Notes under the pieces: generated by a model
What the model was told of the DNA's origin: nothing
Databases searched by the model: none
Seen by the model: the letters and a program-made list of their open reading frames with translations, nothing else
Shown: positions 17,533 through 25,800 of the stretch, piece after piece
Layout: every line of letters starts with the position of its first letter
How positions within the stretch are numbered: the first letter of the stretch is position 1
Position numbers and translations under genes: made by a program
Source: JAMLHH01 sp037189845
GTDB lineage: Bacteria; Bacteroidota; Bacteroidia; Chitinophagales; JADIYW01
Length of the DNA stretch: 64,000 nt
Direction of reading: 5' to 3'
Assembly (NCBI GenBank): GCA_037189845.1
Contig: JBBCIS010000001.1
Span: 248,001-312,000 of the forward strand

Positions 17533-17564
17533 TTTGTATCACTGAAAATAGTTAGTTATTTTTG
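17533..17564 (+). promoter_or_regulatory. Promoter for hydrolase 2 - hydrolase 3 - trpF
   Basis: TTTG (17533-17536), 20 bp, then TATTTTTG (17557-17564) is a full Bacteroidota promoter. It would drive hydrolases 2 and 3 and trpF, which follow with 32 bp and overlapping spacing. trpF may therefore escape the attenuator. The spacer contains CTGAAAATAGTTAGT, a near-copy of the sequence at 17337-17351, which could be an operator. Confidence 0.7.
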
Positions 17565-17630
17565 CGTAGTTGAAATTTGCTGCCCGGATATTTCATTGTC
17601 TGAGTTAAAAATAACCTGCAAAAGTTTCTT

Positions 17631-18944
17631 ATGAAGAATATAGTTATACTGATTTTTATCACCATCGCCACAGCATTTTGTGTAAATGCTGCACAATCTG
17701 AAAACAAGATTGTCAGCTTGAAGCTATTACATTCCATGAGTAAAAAGGAATTGGGAGAATACTGGAAATCTAAGAAGATTCCTAAGTTCATCATGTCTGC
17801 AAAATATGACGTAGATGTTTACGAAATCGTTTACAAAGCACCATGGGTGGATGGCACGGAAATCAATGCAAGCGGACTATACTTTGTTCCTAAGGCCACC
17901 AATGAGGAAAAATTGCCGGTATTTGTATATCACCACGGAACACAACTCGAAAAGAAAAGAAAATCTCTGGATGAATCACCTGAGCAAAGCCTGGCACTGA
18001 GCATGGCAGCAGACGGATATTATACTCTGATGCCGGATTATTACGGTATGGGAGAAGGTGATGGGATGCACCTGTATCATCATGTCTGGTCTCAGGCGAT
18101 GAGTACGATACATATGTTGTATGCTATGGATGAACTCAACGCACGTATGAGTATCACCCGGTTGAATGATATTTATCTGGGAGGCTATTCTCAGGGAGGA
18201 CATGCTACGATGTCAGCGCATAAATATTTACAGGAGATGAATGACCCGAGATATCATGTAATTGCATCTGCTCCCCTGAGTGGAGCGTTTGACTTGAGTG
18301 GAGTACAGTCAGAAGTATTATCCCGTTCTTATCCAAGCCCTTTTTATCTGCCATACCTGTTAGTGGGATTCCAGGATGCATATCAATATCATGAAGGGAA
18401 TGTGTATGAAATCTTTCAGGCACCATATGATTCATTGATACCTCAGTATCTGAATGGAACATATACTGCAAATGAATTTAACAGCATATTGCCGGACGTT
18501 CCGGTGGATGTCTTAAAGCCGGAGTATATCTCTCAATTGAAAAATTCTGAATCCGTTATTTCCACCATGATTGCAGAGAATGACAATTATGACTGGATCC
18601 CGGAAGCTCCTACCTTGTTTTGCTATTGTATGAGTGATGAGCAGGTTTCTCCTATGAACAGCATCAAAGCATACGAAACCATGAAAGCGAACGGAGCCAA
18701 GCATTTATACAAAAAAAATATCAGCAATGAGCTCGGACATCTTTCCTGTGCAGCTTTTGCCATCACAGAAATGAAATTTTTCTTCAATAATATCCGTGAA
18801 GGACGCTCAAAAGTAACCAAAGGAGATTCTCTCAAAAGAAGAATGATAGCGATTTATAAATCTAAGAAAGAGAAAGAATATGTCGCAAAACAAAAAGAAA
18901 AACAACGCCTTCAAATGGACGGTTTAAGGGCTGAAGTGCAATAA
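17631..18944 (+). CDS. Secreted alpha/beta hydrolase, paralog 2
   Basis: This is the second of three paralogous exported hydrolases (437 residues). The signal peptide is MKNIVILIFITIATAFCVNA. Catalytic parts match paralog 1: YHHGTQ, PDYYGMGEGDGMHLYHHVWS, GYSQGGHA with the nucleophile Ser, MSDEQ and LGHLSC. The most divergent stretches are the lid-like middle and the Lys-rich tail. It has its own promoter and is followed after 32 bp by paralog 3. Retention of all catalytic residues argues that it is functional. Substrate unknown. Confidence 0.82.
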   Translation: MKNIVILIFITIATAFCVNAAQSENKIVSLKLLHSMSKKELGEYWKSKKIPKFIMSAKYDVDVYEIVYKAPWVDGTEINASGLYFVPKATNEEKLPVFVYHHGTQLEKKRKSLDESPEQSLALSMAADGYYTLMPDYYGMGEGDGMHLYHHVWSQAMSTIHMLYAMDELNARMSITRLNDIYLGGYSQGGHATMSAHKYLQEMNDPRYHVIASAPLSGAFDLSGVQSEVLSRSYPSPFYLPYLLVGFQDAYQYHEGNVYEIFQAPYDSLIPQYLNGTYTANEFNSILPDVPVDVLKPEYISQLKNSESVISTMIAENDNYDWIPEAPTLFCYCMSDEQVSPMNSIKAYETMKANGAKHLYKKNISNELGHLSCAAFAITEMKFFFNNIREGRSKVTKGDSLKRRMIAIYKSKKEKEYVAKQKEKQRLQMDGLRAEVQ

Positions 18945-18976
18945 TTTTCTGAAAAATCATCTACACAAATACCAAT

Positions 18977-20305
18977 ATGAAAAGCATTATTTCTGTCCTT
19001 TTTCTTGTCGTTGCTTTTACGGCAACTGCATTTTCTCCGTCTGATAACAAAGGAGGTTTAGTGAGCTACAAGCTTTTTAGGTCTTATGACAAAAAAGGAG
19101 TGACTCAGTTATGGAAAGAAAAGGGAATTCCTAAATTTATTGCACCTGTTGGTTATGGCGTAGATATATACGAAATAGTTTACTTAGCTCCGTGGGTAGA
19201 TGGAACGATGATTCGTGCCAGTGGACTGTATTTTGTCCCCAAAGCCGACTCTTCTGAAAAGCTGCCGTTAGCAGTATATCATCATGGTACTCAGCTGGAA
19301 AGGAGCAGAGAGAGTTTTGACCGTTCGGCTCAGCAGGGAATTGCTTTCGGACTTGCAGCAGATGGATTTATTACATTGATGCCGGATTATTACGGTATAG
19401 GAGAAGGAGATAAAGTACATCTGTATCAACATGCATGGTCAGAAGCCATGAGTACAATTTATATGCTTTTTGCCATCGACGAGCTGAATGATCAATTGAA
19501 TATAGGCAGGACTTCTGATGTATATCTTACAGGATATTCACAGGGAGGACATGCTACTATGGCTGCACACAAATACCTTCAGGAATTGAAAGACCCGCGC
19601 TTTCATGTGGTTGCTTCTTCTCCGATGTCAGGTGCTTACGATATGAGCGGCGTGCAGGCGGAAGTGATGTTTAAACCATATACACAGCCATTTTATCTGC
19701 CCTATTTATTAGTATCATATCAGCATGCATACAATGCCTGGGATGGAAATATCTATGAAGTATTCAAAACTCCTTATGATACCATTATCCCGAAATATCT
19801 GGAAGGAACGAGAACTTATGCTGAGTTCAACAAAGTTTTGCCGGAAGTACCATCAGAGATGTTGCAGCCGGAATTGGTTGAATTATTCAAGGCAAATCAG
19901 GAAATTCCTATTATTTCTAAAATCAAAGAGAACAATTTATACGAATGGGTACCGGAAGCCCCGGTTTTACTATGTCATTGCAGAGGCGATGAGCAGGTTT
20001 ATTACAGAAATTCAGAAGTTGCCTACAAATGGATGACAGAAAATGGTGCAAAAGATATACGTTTGCAAAAGGTAAGTGATGTTTTTGATCACAATACCTG
20101 TGCACTTTTTGCAGTGATGGATACTAAGTTTTTCTTCAATAACATCCGTAGTGGGAAAACAGGTAGAAAAAAATATGGTCCACCGCTCAAACGGGCTTTG
20201 ATAAATATTTACAAACGCAAACAAGAAAAGAAATTTGTTGAGCAACAAAAACATAAACAGCGGCTCCGTGAAACTGAAGGTTTGCGGGCTGAAACACAAA
20301 AGTAA
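18977..20305 (+). CDS. Secreted alpha/beta hydrolase, paralog 3
   Basis: This third paralog (442 residues) has signal peptide MKSIISVLFLVVAFTATAF. Motifs are YHHGTQ, PDYYGIGEGDKVHLYQHAWS, GYSQGGHA, GDEQ near residue 338 and a C-terminal DHNTC where the other copies have LGH..C, so the catalytic His is in an altered setting (VFDHNTC). It is closest to paralog 1 over most of its length (for example AEVMFKPYT). Its last 38 nt also encode the start of trpF in another frame. All three paralogs end with a similar L-x-A-x-x-Q tail, so that tail predates the overlap. Confidence 0.8.
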   Translation: MKSIISVLFLVVAFTATAFSPSDNKGGLVSYKLFRSYDKKGVTQLWKEKGIPKFIAPVGYGVDIYEIVYLAPWVDGTMIRASGLYFVPKADSSEKLPLAVYHHGTQLERSRESFDRSAQQGIAFGLAADGFITLMPDYYGIGEGDKVHLYQHAWSEAMSTIYMLFAIDELNDQLNIGRTSDVYLTGYSQGGHATMAAHKYLQELKDPRFHVVASSPMSGAYDMSGVQAEVMFKPYTQPFYLPYLLVSYQHAYNAWDGNIYEVFKTPYDTIIPKYLEGTRTYAEFNKVLPEVPSEMLQPELVELFKANQEIPIISKIKENNLYEWVPEAPVLLCHCRGDEQVYYRNSEVAYKWMTENGAKDIRLQKVSDVFDHNTCALFAVMDTKFFFNNIRSGKTGRKKYGPPLKRALINIYKRKQEKKFVEQQKHKQRLRETEGLRAETQK

Positions 20306-20894
20306 TCTGTATGCTGCTATAGAAGCAGGAGTAGATTATGTGGGTATGATTTTTTACGAAAAATCACCCCGTTACGTTGCAGAAACTTTATATCCTGAAG
20401 ATGTCTGGTTTTTACCGGATGAAGTAGAAAAAGTCGGAGTCTTTGTCAATGCCGACTTTGAAGAAATTACTAAAAATGCACGTTTATATCAGTTGGATTT
20501 GATTCAATTACACGGGCAGGAATCACCTGAATTATGTTCCCGGTTGCAAGAAGCTGGTTATGTAATTATCAAAGCTTTCGGAGTAGGAGATGATTTTGAT
20601 TTCGACGAATTGGAGAAATATAAGAATGTGACAGATTTTTTTCTTTTTGATACCAAAACCCCGGCACACGGTGGTTCGGGCGTAGCATTTGACTGGAATA
20701 TCCTGAAAAAATATACTTACGACATACCTGTATTTGTAGGTGGAGGTGTGAGTCTGGAAAATGTACAGGATTTATTGAATTTTGACTTTCCTTTTCTTTA
20801 TGCAGTAGATATGAACAGCAAATTAGAATTGGAGCCAGGGCTGAAAGATATCGGGAAAGTAGAAAAAGCGGTGAGATTGGTGAAGATAGGTTGA
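20268..20894 (+). CDS. trpF: Phosphoribosylanthranilate isomerase
   Basis: TrpF isomerises phosphoribosyl-anthranilate to CdRP, the step before TrpC. I place the start at the GTG at 20268, giving MKLKVCGLKHKSNLYAAIEA, which matches the usual TrpF N-terminus with the catalytic Cys in KVCGL. An upstream ATG at 20235 would add 11 unrelated residues. The general acid Asp lies in FLFDTKTPAHGGSG, and FVGGGVSLENV holds the phosphate site. The 208-residue length is normal. The first 38 nt overlap the end of hydrolase 3 in a different frame, implying translational coupling. Confidence 0.95.
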   Translation: MKLKVCGLKHKSNLYAAIEAGVDYVGMIFYEKSPRYVAETLYPEDVWFLPDEVEKVGVFVNADFEEITKNARLYQLDLIQLHGQESPELCSRLQEAGYVIIKAFGVGDDFDFDELEKYKNVTDFFLFDTKTPAHGGSGVAFDWNILKKYTYDIPVFVGGGVSLENVQDLLNFDFPFLYAVDMNSKLELEPGLKDIGKVEKAVRLVKIG

Positions 20895-20957
20895 TTGATT
20901 TGTTGTTCAGAAGTGTACTGGCAAATAGCAAGTTTCGTCTCTGATTTTTTCTTCATT

Positions 20958-20992
20958 TTTTATGGAAAATACATCGTGTTTGCATCTTAATA
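20958..20992 (+). promoter_or_regulatory. Shared cassette upstream element, copy B
   Basis: TTTTATGGAA, 13 bases, TGCATCTTAATA. It is 29 of 35 identical to copy A before the KilA-N gene, with both conserved ends perfect. It lies 75 bp before the Bro-N gene. No coding potential is seen in the element. Confidence 0.6.
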
Positions 20993-21067
20993 GTAGGAGT
21001 AGTGTTTATGTTTCAAAAAAACATCCAATACCCTCTTTGAGATAATAAACTTAGATAAATTAGAAAG

Positions 21068-21886
21068 ATGAGCAGTGTCAAACTATTTGAAAGTAAGCAA
21101 ATACGCTCCGTGTGGAACGAAACAGATGAAAAGTGGTATTTTTCGGTTCAGGATGTTGTTGAGGTATTAACGGAAACTGTTGATGTTAAAGATTACATCA
21201 AAAAAATGAGAAAAAGAGACTCGCAGTTAAATGACAACTGGGGGACAATTTGTCCCCTGGTTGAAATGATCGCAGCAGATGGTAAAAAACGAAAAATACA
21301 AGCATCTGATACTAAAGGGCTATTACGTATCATTCAGTCTATTCCCTCATCAAAAGCAGAGCCTTTTAAGTTGTGGTTAGCTCAAGTCGGCTCTGACCGA
21401 TTGGAAGAAATCGAAAACCCGGAACTGGCAACACAACGTACCAGAGAACTATATAAGCTCAAAGGATATCCTGATGATTGGATTGAAAAACGCATGCGGA
21501 GCATTGCCATCAGGGAAGAACTTACTGACGAATGGAGTTCCAGAGGAGTCAAAGAACAAAAAGAATATGCTATTCTTACTGCAGAGATTTCTAAAGCCAC
21601 TTTCGGGCTAACTCCCTCTGAATACAAAAATGTTAAAGGTCTGAAATCACAAAATTTACGTGATCATATGACTGATCTTGAGTTGATCTTTTCAATGTTG
21701 GGAGAGGCTTCTACTACTGCTATTGTAAAAACACAAAACCCTGAAGGGTTTGATGAAAATAAAAAAGTAGCAAAACAAGGTGGAGCTGTTGCTGGAAATG
21801 CAAGAAAGGAATTGGAGAGCAAAACAGGACAAAAGGTAGTCTCTGCTAAAAATCATCTTCCTGAAAAGAAAAGTACAATAAAATAA
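21068..21886 (+). CDS. Bro-N domain protein (phage antirepressor-like)
   Basis: This 272-residue protein has an N-terminal Bro-N domain (WYFSVQDVVEVLTETVDVKD, then WGTICPLVEMIAADGKKRKI and LLRIIQSIPSSKAEPFKLWL), as in phage antirepressors and baculovirus BRO proteins. The C-terminal half has LRDHMTDLELIFSMLGEAST and a Gly/Ala/Lys-rich tail (KQGGAVAGNARKELESKTG) typical of bacterial lone Bro-N proteins. DNA binding is expected from the family. It sits alone between trpF and trpB, with the shared cassette element upstream, so it looks like an inserted cassette rather than a trp regulator. Confidence 0.85.
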   Translation: MSSVKLFESKQIRSVWNETDEKWYFSVQDVVEVLTETVDVKDYIKKMRKRDSQLNDNWGTICPLVEMIAADGKKRKIQASDTKGLLRIIQSIPSSKAEPFKLWLAQVGSDRLEEIENPELATQRTRELYKLKGYPDDWIEKRMRSIAIREELTDEWSSRGVKEQKEYAILTAEISKATFGLTPSEYKNVKGLKSQNLRDHMTDLELIFSMLGEASTTAIVKTQNPEGFDENKKVAKQGGAVAGNARKELESKTGQKVVSAKNHLPEKKSTIK

Positions 21887-21965
21887 GACGTAAAGAAATA
21901 TTTACACCTTCAATACAATAGAAGTATATACTTGATGGATTTTTGTAAAATTGGATAATAGAATC

Positions 21966-22553
21966 TTATTTAAAAATCTTGTAAATCTGGTACAATATAT
22001 AGAAAGTCGTTTCTCGTATCAGAAATTCAAATTTGCTTTTGAATGACTTATATCTTGTTGTTGGAGTTGGTGAAGAATGTGCCTGAATATCGTAGTCATG
22101 AGCATATAACAGTGCTCTTTTCATGTGCATTGGGTCGCTGACAATCAGCGTAGTTTTGAAGCCATGCTCGACCATGATTTCTTTAGCAAAAAGAAAATTT
22201 TCATCAGTAATGGTAGATTTTTCTTCTATCAGAATATCTGTTTTTGGTATACCTCGTTGCTCTGCAAATAATTGAGCTGTATAGGATTCTGAATATTTAT
22301 CCTCGGTAGATTTTCCTCCGGTAAAGATGATTTTGGGAGCATAACCTTTCTGATATAAATTGATTCCGTGCAGGATTCTTTCTTTGAAGACCGGTGATGG
22401 TTTATCATGCCATACAGCCGTACCCAATACGATGATTACATCTGATTTCCGGGTTTCGTCAATCAAGGAATATTGGTAAATCTTACACGCAGTAAGGATG
22501 AAATATGCTACAATGGACAAAAGGAATAGCAGGAAAAATTTCTTTTTGTTCAT
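21966..22553 (-). CDS. YdcF/SanA-like membrane-anchored DUF218 protein
   Basis: This 195-residue protein starts with a membrane anchor (FFLLFLLSIVAYFILTAC) and has the DUF218 domain: VIIVLGTAVW near residue 39, then IIFTGGKS, ENFLFAKEIM and LIVSDPMHMKRALLYA. Family members (SanA, YdcF, ElyC) act at the cell envelope, but the reaction is generally unclear. It is transcribed against the trp genes and therefore splits trpF from trpB. It may be a lone gene; no partner is seen. Confidence 0.85.
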   Translation of the reverse strand: MNKKKFFLLFLLSIVAYFILTACKIYQYSLIDETRKSDVIIVLGTAVWHDKPSPVFKERILHGINLYQKGYAPKIIFTGGKSTEDKYSESYTAQLFAEQRGIPKTDILIEEKSTITDENFLFAKEIMVEHGFKTTLIVSDPMHMKRALLYAHDYDIQAHSSPTPTTRYKSFKSKFEFLIRETTFYILYQIYKIFK

Positions 22554-22750
22554 CTGTGCTTTTTTGTAAAAATATCTGAAAATTGGAATTGTATCATGTG
22601 TGGTCTGATTTTTTTGTTTTTATGTGGATTTGTAATTGAACCTTTTGGTTTATGGTGATATAGATAACAACAAAAGTAAATAGTTGCGTACCTTTGTATT
22701 GTTTTTGGAGCAACTGTGAATGAATGAAAAATATGCAGGATTTCAAAGGA

Positions 22751-22825
22751 CGGGCAACCCTGGGATAGGGATAGAAGCGATTCCGATTTTTAAAATCGGA
22801 ACAAGCGGCTAGCCCGGCTATCCCC
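22751..22825 (+). repeat. Dispersed structured intergenic element, copy 2
   Basis: The order is GGGATAGGGATAGAAGCG, a hairpin with arms TTCCGATTTT and AAAATCGGAA, then AAGCGGCTAGCCCGGC and TATCCCC. The outer GGGATAG can pair with CTATCCC. It ends 37 bp before the trpB start and reads in the same direction, so it may lie in the trpB 5' untranslated region. Confidence 0.62.
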
Positions 22826-22861
22826 AAAAAAATAAAAATTTAAAGAACAGGAAGCGAAAAT

Positions 22862-24043
22862 ATGACCTACCAAGTCGATAAAAGAGGATACTACGGGCCT
22901 TTCGGAGGAGCGTATATTCCGGAAATGTTGCATCAGAATGTAGAAGAGTTGCAGCAAAAATATCTGGAAATTATCTATAGCGATGAATTTCAGGAGGAAA
23001 TGCAGGCTTTGCTCAGGGATTATGTGGGCAGACCGACACCTTTGTACTATGCAAAAAGGATGTCTGAAAAGTATGGCTACAAAATCTATCTCAAACGGGA
23101 AGACCTTTGTCATACTGGTGCGCACAAGGTAAATAATACTGTCGGGCAGATTCTTTTGGCGAGAAGATTGGGCAAAACCCGTATCATCGCTGAAACGGGT
23201 GCCGGTCAGCATGGTGTGGCTACGGCTACAGTGTGCGCGCTGATGGATATGCAGTGTGTCATCTATATGGGAGAAGTAGATATCGAACGTCAGGCACCGA
23301 ATGTAAAACGTATGCGTATGCTGGGTGCGGAGGTACGTCCGGCGACGAGTGGCAGCAAAACGCTCAAAGATGCTACGAATGAGGCGATGCGCGACTGGAT
23401 CAGTAATCCTGAAGATACGCATTATATCATCGGTTCGGTGGTGGGGCCACATCCTTTTCCGGATATGGTAGCGAGATTTCAATCAGTAATTTCTGAGGAA
23501 ATCAAATGGCAACTGAAGGAAAAAGAAGGCCGTGAATTGCCGGATTATGTGGTGGCTTGTGTTGGTGGTGGCAGTAATGCAGCGGGAGCTTTTTATCATT
23601 TTCTGGATGAACCGTCTGTGCATCTGATCGCTGTAGAAGCGGCAGGTCACGGTGTGAATTCCGGGATGTCGGCAGCGACAACAGCTTTGGGTAAATCGGG
23701 TGTATTGCATGGCAGTAAGACGCTTTTTATGCAAACAGAAGATGGTCAGGTAGTAGAACCGCATTCTATTTCAGCTGGTCTGGATTATCCGGGCATCGGA
23801 CCTATCCATGCATGGTTGTTTGAATCGGGCAGAGGAGAGTTTAAGTATGCCACAGATGCAGAAGCACTGGAGGCAGTGATGGTGCTCAGCCGCCATGAGG
23901 GGATTATTCCTGCACTTGAATCAGCTCATGCACTTTCCAAGCTTAAAGAGCTGAATGCGCCGAAAGATTCTATCGTAGTAGTGAATCTTTCCGGTCGTGG
24001 TGATAAAGATTTGGATACTTATATCCGTGAATTAGATATTTAA
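22862..24043 (+). CDS. trpB: Tryptophan synthase beta subunit
   Basis: TrpB condenses indole with serine using pyridoxal phosphate. The 393-residue protein contains the start YGPFGGAYIPEML, the PLP lysine in GAHKVNNTVGQ, the substrate loop ETGAGQHGVATAT, the glycine-rich phosphate site GGGSNAAG, and the C-terminal NLSGRGDKD. It is followed after 33 bp by trpA, with which it forms the alpha2beta2 complex. It lies about 2 kb from trpF because of the Bro-N and YdcF-like genes. Confidence 0.97.
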   Translation: MTYQVDKRGYYGPFGGAYIPEMLHQNVEELQQKYLEIIYSDEFQEEMQALLRDYVGRPTPLYYAKRMSEKYGYKIYLKREDLCHTGAHKVNNTVGQILLARRLGKTRIIAETGAGQHGVATATVCALMDMQCVIYMGEVDIERQAPNVKRMRMLGAEVRPATSGSKTLKDATNEAMRDWISNPEDTHYIIGSVVGPHPFPDMVARFQSVISEEIKWQLKEKEGRELPDYVVACVGGGSNAAGAFYHFLDEPSVHLIAVEAAGHGVNSGMSAATTALGKSGVLHGSKTLFMQTEDGQVVEPHSISAGLDYPGIGPIHAWLFESGRGEFKYATDAEALEAVMVLSRHEGIIPALESAHALSKLKELNAPKDSIVVVNLSGRGDKDLDTYIRELDI

Positions 24044-24076
24044 TCCTTTTTGAGAAAAGGTATTGTCCTATAAGTT

Positions 24077-24850
24077 ATGAACAGAATTCAACAATTATTC
24101 GCGCAGAAAAAAGAGAATATTCTCAGCATATTCATCACTGCGGGATTTCCGAATATAAATAGTTTGCCGGAGATATTGGTAGCATTGGAAGCTGCCGGAG
24201 CAGATGTGGTAGAGATTGGAATGCCATTCTCTGACCCGACTGCAGATGGTCCTGCTATCCAACACAGTAACAATGTAGCTATCGGTAATGGTATGACCAT
24301 AGAACTTTTGCTCGAACAGCTCAAAGATATCCGTCAGAAAGTAAGTATTCCTTTGGTACTGATGGGTTATCTGAACCCGCCTTTGCAATATGGTTTCGAT
24401 AGATTTCTGGATGAAGCGGCAGCTTGTGGTATAGATGGATTTATCTTACCGGATTTGCCGATGCAGGAATTTCAGGATGAATATCAGGCGAAGTTTCAGG
24501 CAAAAGGTTTGTCGAATATCTTTCTGGTGACTCCGCAAACTTCCGATAAAAGAATTAAAGAGATTGACGAATTGAGTGACGGATTTATCTACATCGTTTC
24601 TACCAACACTATCACTGGTGGCCATGTGGATTTTGAAACGGGTCAGAAAGATTATTTTTCCAAGGTGAGAGATTTAAACCTGAAAAATCCTGCTTTGGTC
24701 GGCTTTGGTATCAGAGATAAAGCAACTTTTGACATCGCTTCAAAATACCTGAACGGTGCCATCATAGGTACTGCTTTTGTAAAGCACGTAGAAGCGAATG
24801 CTGACAGGCTGACGGAGGCTGTGAGTGAGTTTGTGGAAAGTGTGAAGTGA
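24077..24850 (+). CDS. trpA: Tryptophan synthase alpha subunit
   Basis: TrpA cleaves indole-3-glycerol phosphate and channels indole to TrpB. The 257-residue TIM barrel shows the catalytic Glu in VEIGMPFSDP, the catalytic Asp in DPTADGPAIQ, then LMGYLNPPLQYG, DGFILPDLP and the phosphate site VGFGIRDKATF. It follows trpB after 33 bp and ends the tryptophan locus. Confidence 0.97.
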   Translation: MNRIQQLFAQKKENILSIFITAGFPNINSLPEILVALEAAGADVVEIGMPFSDPTADGPAIQHSNNVAIGNGMTIELLLEQLKDIRQKVSIPLVLMGYLNPPLQYGFDRFLDEAAACGIDGFILPDLPMQEFQDEYQAKFQAKGLSNIFLVTPQTSDKRIKEIDELSDGFIYIVSTNTITGGHVDFETGQKDYFSKVRDLNLKNPALVGFGIRDKATFDIASKYLNGAIIGTAFVKHVEANADRLTEAVSEFVESVK

Positions 24851-24987
24851 TTACAAGAGTATAATTGGCAAATGATTAAGTTGGCAATGAGCAAGAGAGA
24901 ACGCTAAGTTGTAATGTTAATTGCAGCAAACTGCCAGCTCGGCAAATGCAATGTTTTTTCGTCCGTTGTCCGAAAAACTAATAAAAA

Positions 24988-25584
24988 ATGAAACAAAATA
25001 TCGTCATCGTCAAATATAATGGAGGCAATATCCGAAGCGTGGATGATGCATTGAGAAGACTTGGAGTAGAAGCAGAAATTACAGATTTGCCGGAAAAGAT
25101 ACTTGCTGCGGATAAAGTGATTTTCCCCGGAGTAGGAGAAGCGAGCAGCGCGATGGCATATCTCAGAGAAAGAGAATTAGATAAGGTGTTGAAAAGCATT
25201 ACACAGCCGTTCTTTGGAATTTGTCTTGGTCAGCAGTTGATGTGCGCCCATTCCGAAGAAGGAAATGTAGAGTGTCTGGGAATCTTTGATGCACAAGTGA
25301 AGAAATTTCAGACAGGTAATTCCGGTTTGAAAGTCCCCCACATAGGCTGGAATAGTATCTATGACCTGAAAGGAGATTTGTACAAAGGCGTTGCCGAGAA
25401 TAGCTATGTGTATTTTGTACACAGCTACTACGTAGAGGTAGTGAACGATACAGTAGCGACTTGTGATTATATCCATCCTTATACAGCTTCGATACAGCGG
25501 GATAACTATTATTCATGTCAGTTCCACCCTGAGAAAAGTGCGGATATAGGCAGTAGGATTCTACAGAATTTTGTGGAGTTGTAG
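24988..25584 (+). CDS. hisH: Imidazole glycerol phosphate synthase glutaminase subunit
   Basis: HisH supplies ammonia from glutamine to HisF in histidine synthesis. The 198-residue class I amidotransferase has KYNGGNIRSVDDALRRLG at the start, FPGVGEASSAM, nucleophile Cys79 in FGICLGQQLM, the HisH signature VPHIGWNSI, YFVHSYYV, and the catalytic His-Glu in QFHPEKSADIG. No other his gene is nearby, so it is separated from HisF or the rest of the operon is outside the window. It lies 137 bp after trpA and has no clear promoter of its own. Confidence 0.92.
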   Translation: MKQNIVIVKYNGGNIRSVDDALRRLGVEAEITDLPEKILAADKVIFPGVGEASSAMAYLRERELDKVLKSITQPFFGICLGQQLMCAHSEEGNVECLGIFDAQVKKFQTGNSGLKVPHIGWNSIYDLKGDLYKGVAENSYVYFVHSYYVEVVNDTVATCDYIHPYTASIQRDNYYSCQFHPEKSADIGSRILQNFVEL

Positions 25585-25800
25585 AAGGTTGGTATCAATG
25601 AATTCGTGGCTGGATTTTTGGATGATTGCCTTACCTGATATTTGTTAGGAAACTAAATGAGAATACCCGGGAGTATATCCTTTCACTTATTTATCTTTTG
25701 AGACTTGAATCCTATGTCTCTATGTATTGACAAAAAAACAGAAGAAATATTCAGCCGTATTATATTCTCTGTGTTTCTGTAGTGATTTTTTACTTACTTA

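Noticed and set aside
20235..20267. Upstream ATG start for trpF
   Set aside because: It adds 11 residues lying in the hydrolase 3 tail with no similarity to TrpF; the GTG at 20268 gives the usual N-terminus.
22790..23482. Long minus-strand frame (230 codons) opposite trpB
   Set aside because: It is antisense to a perfectly conserved trpB and its translation is His/Arg-rich without any family-like motif.
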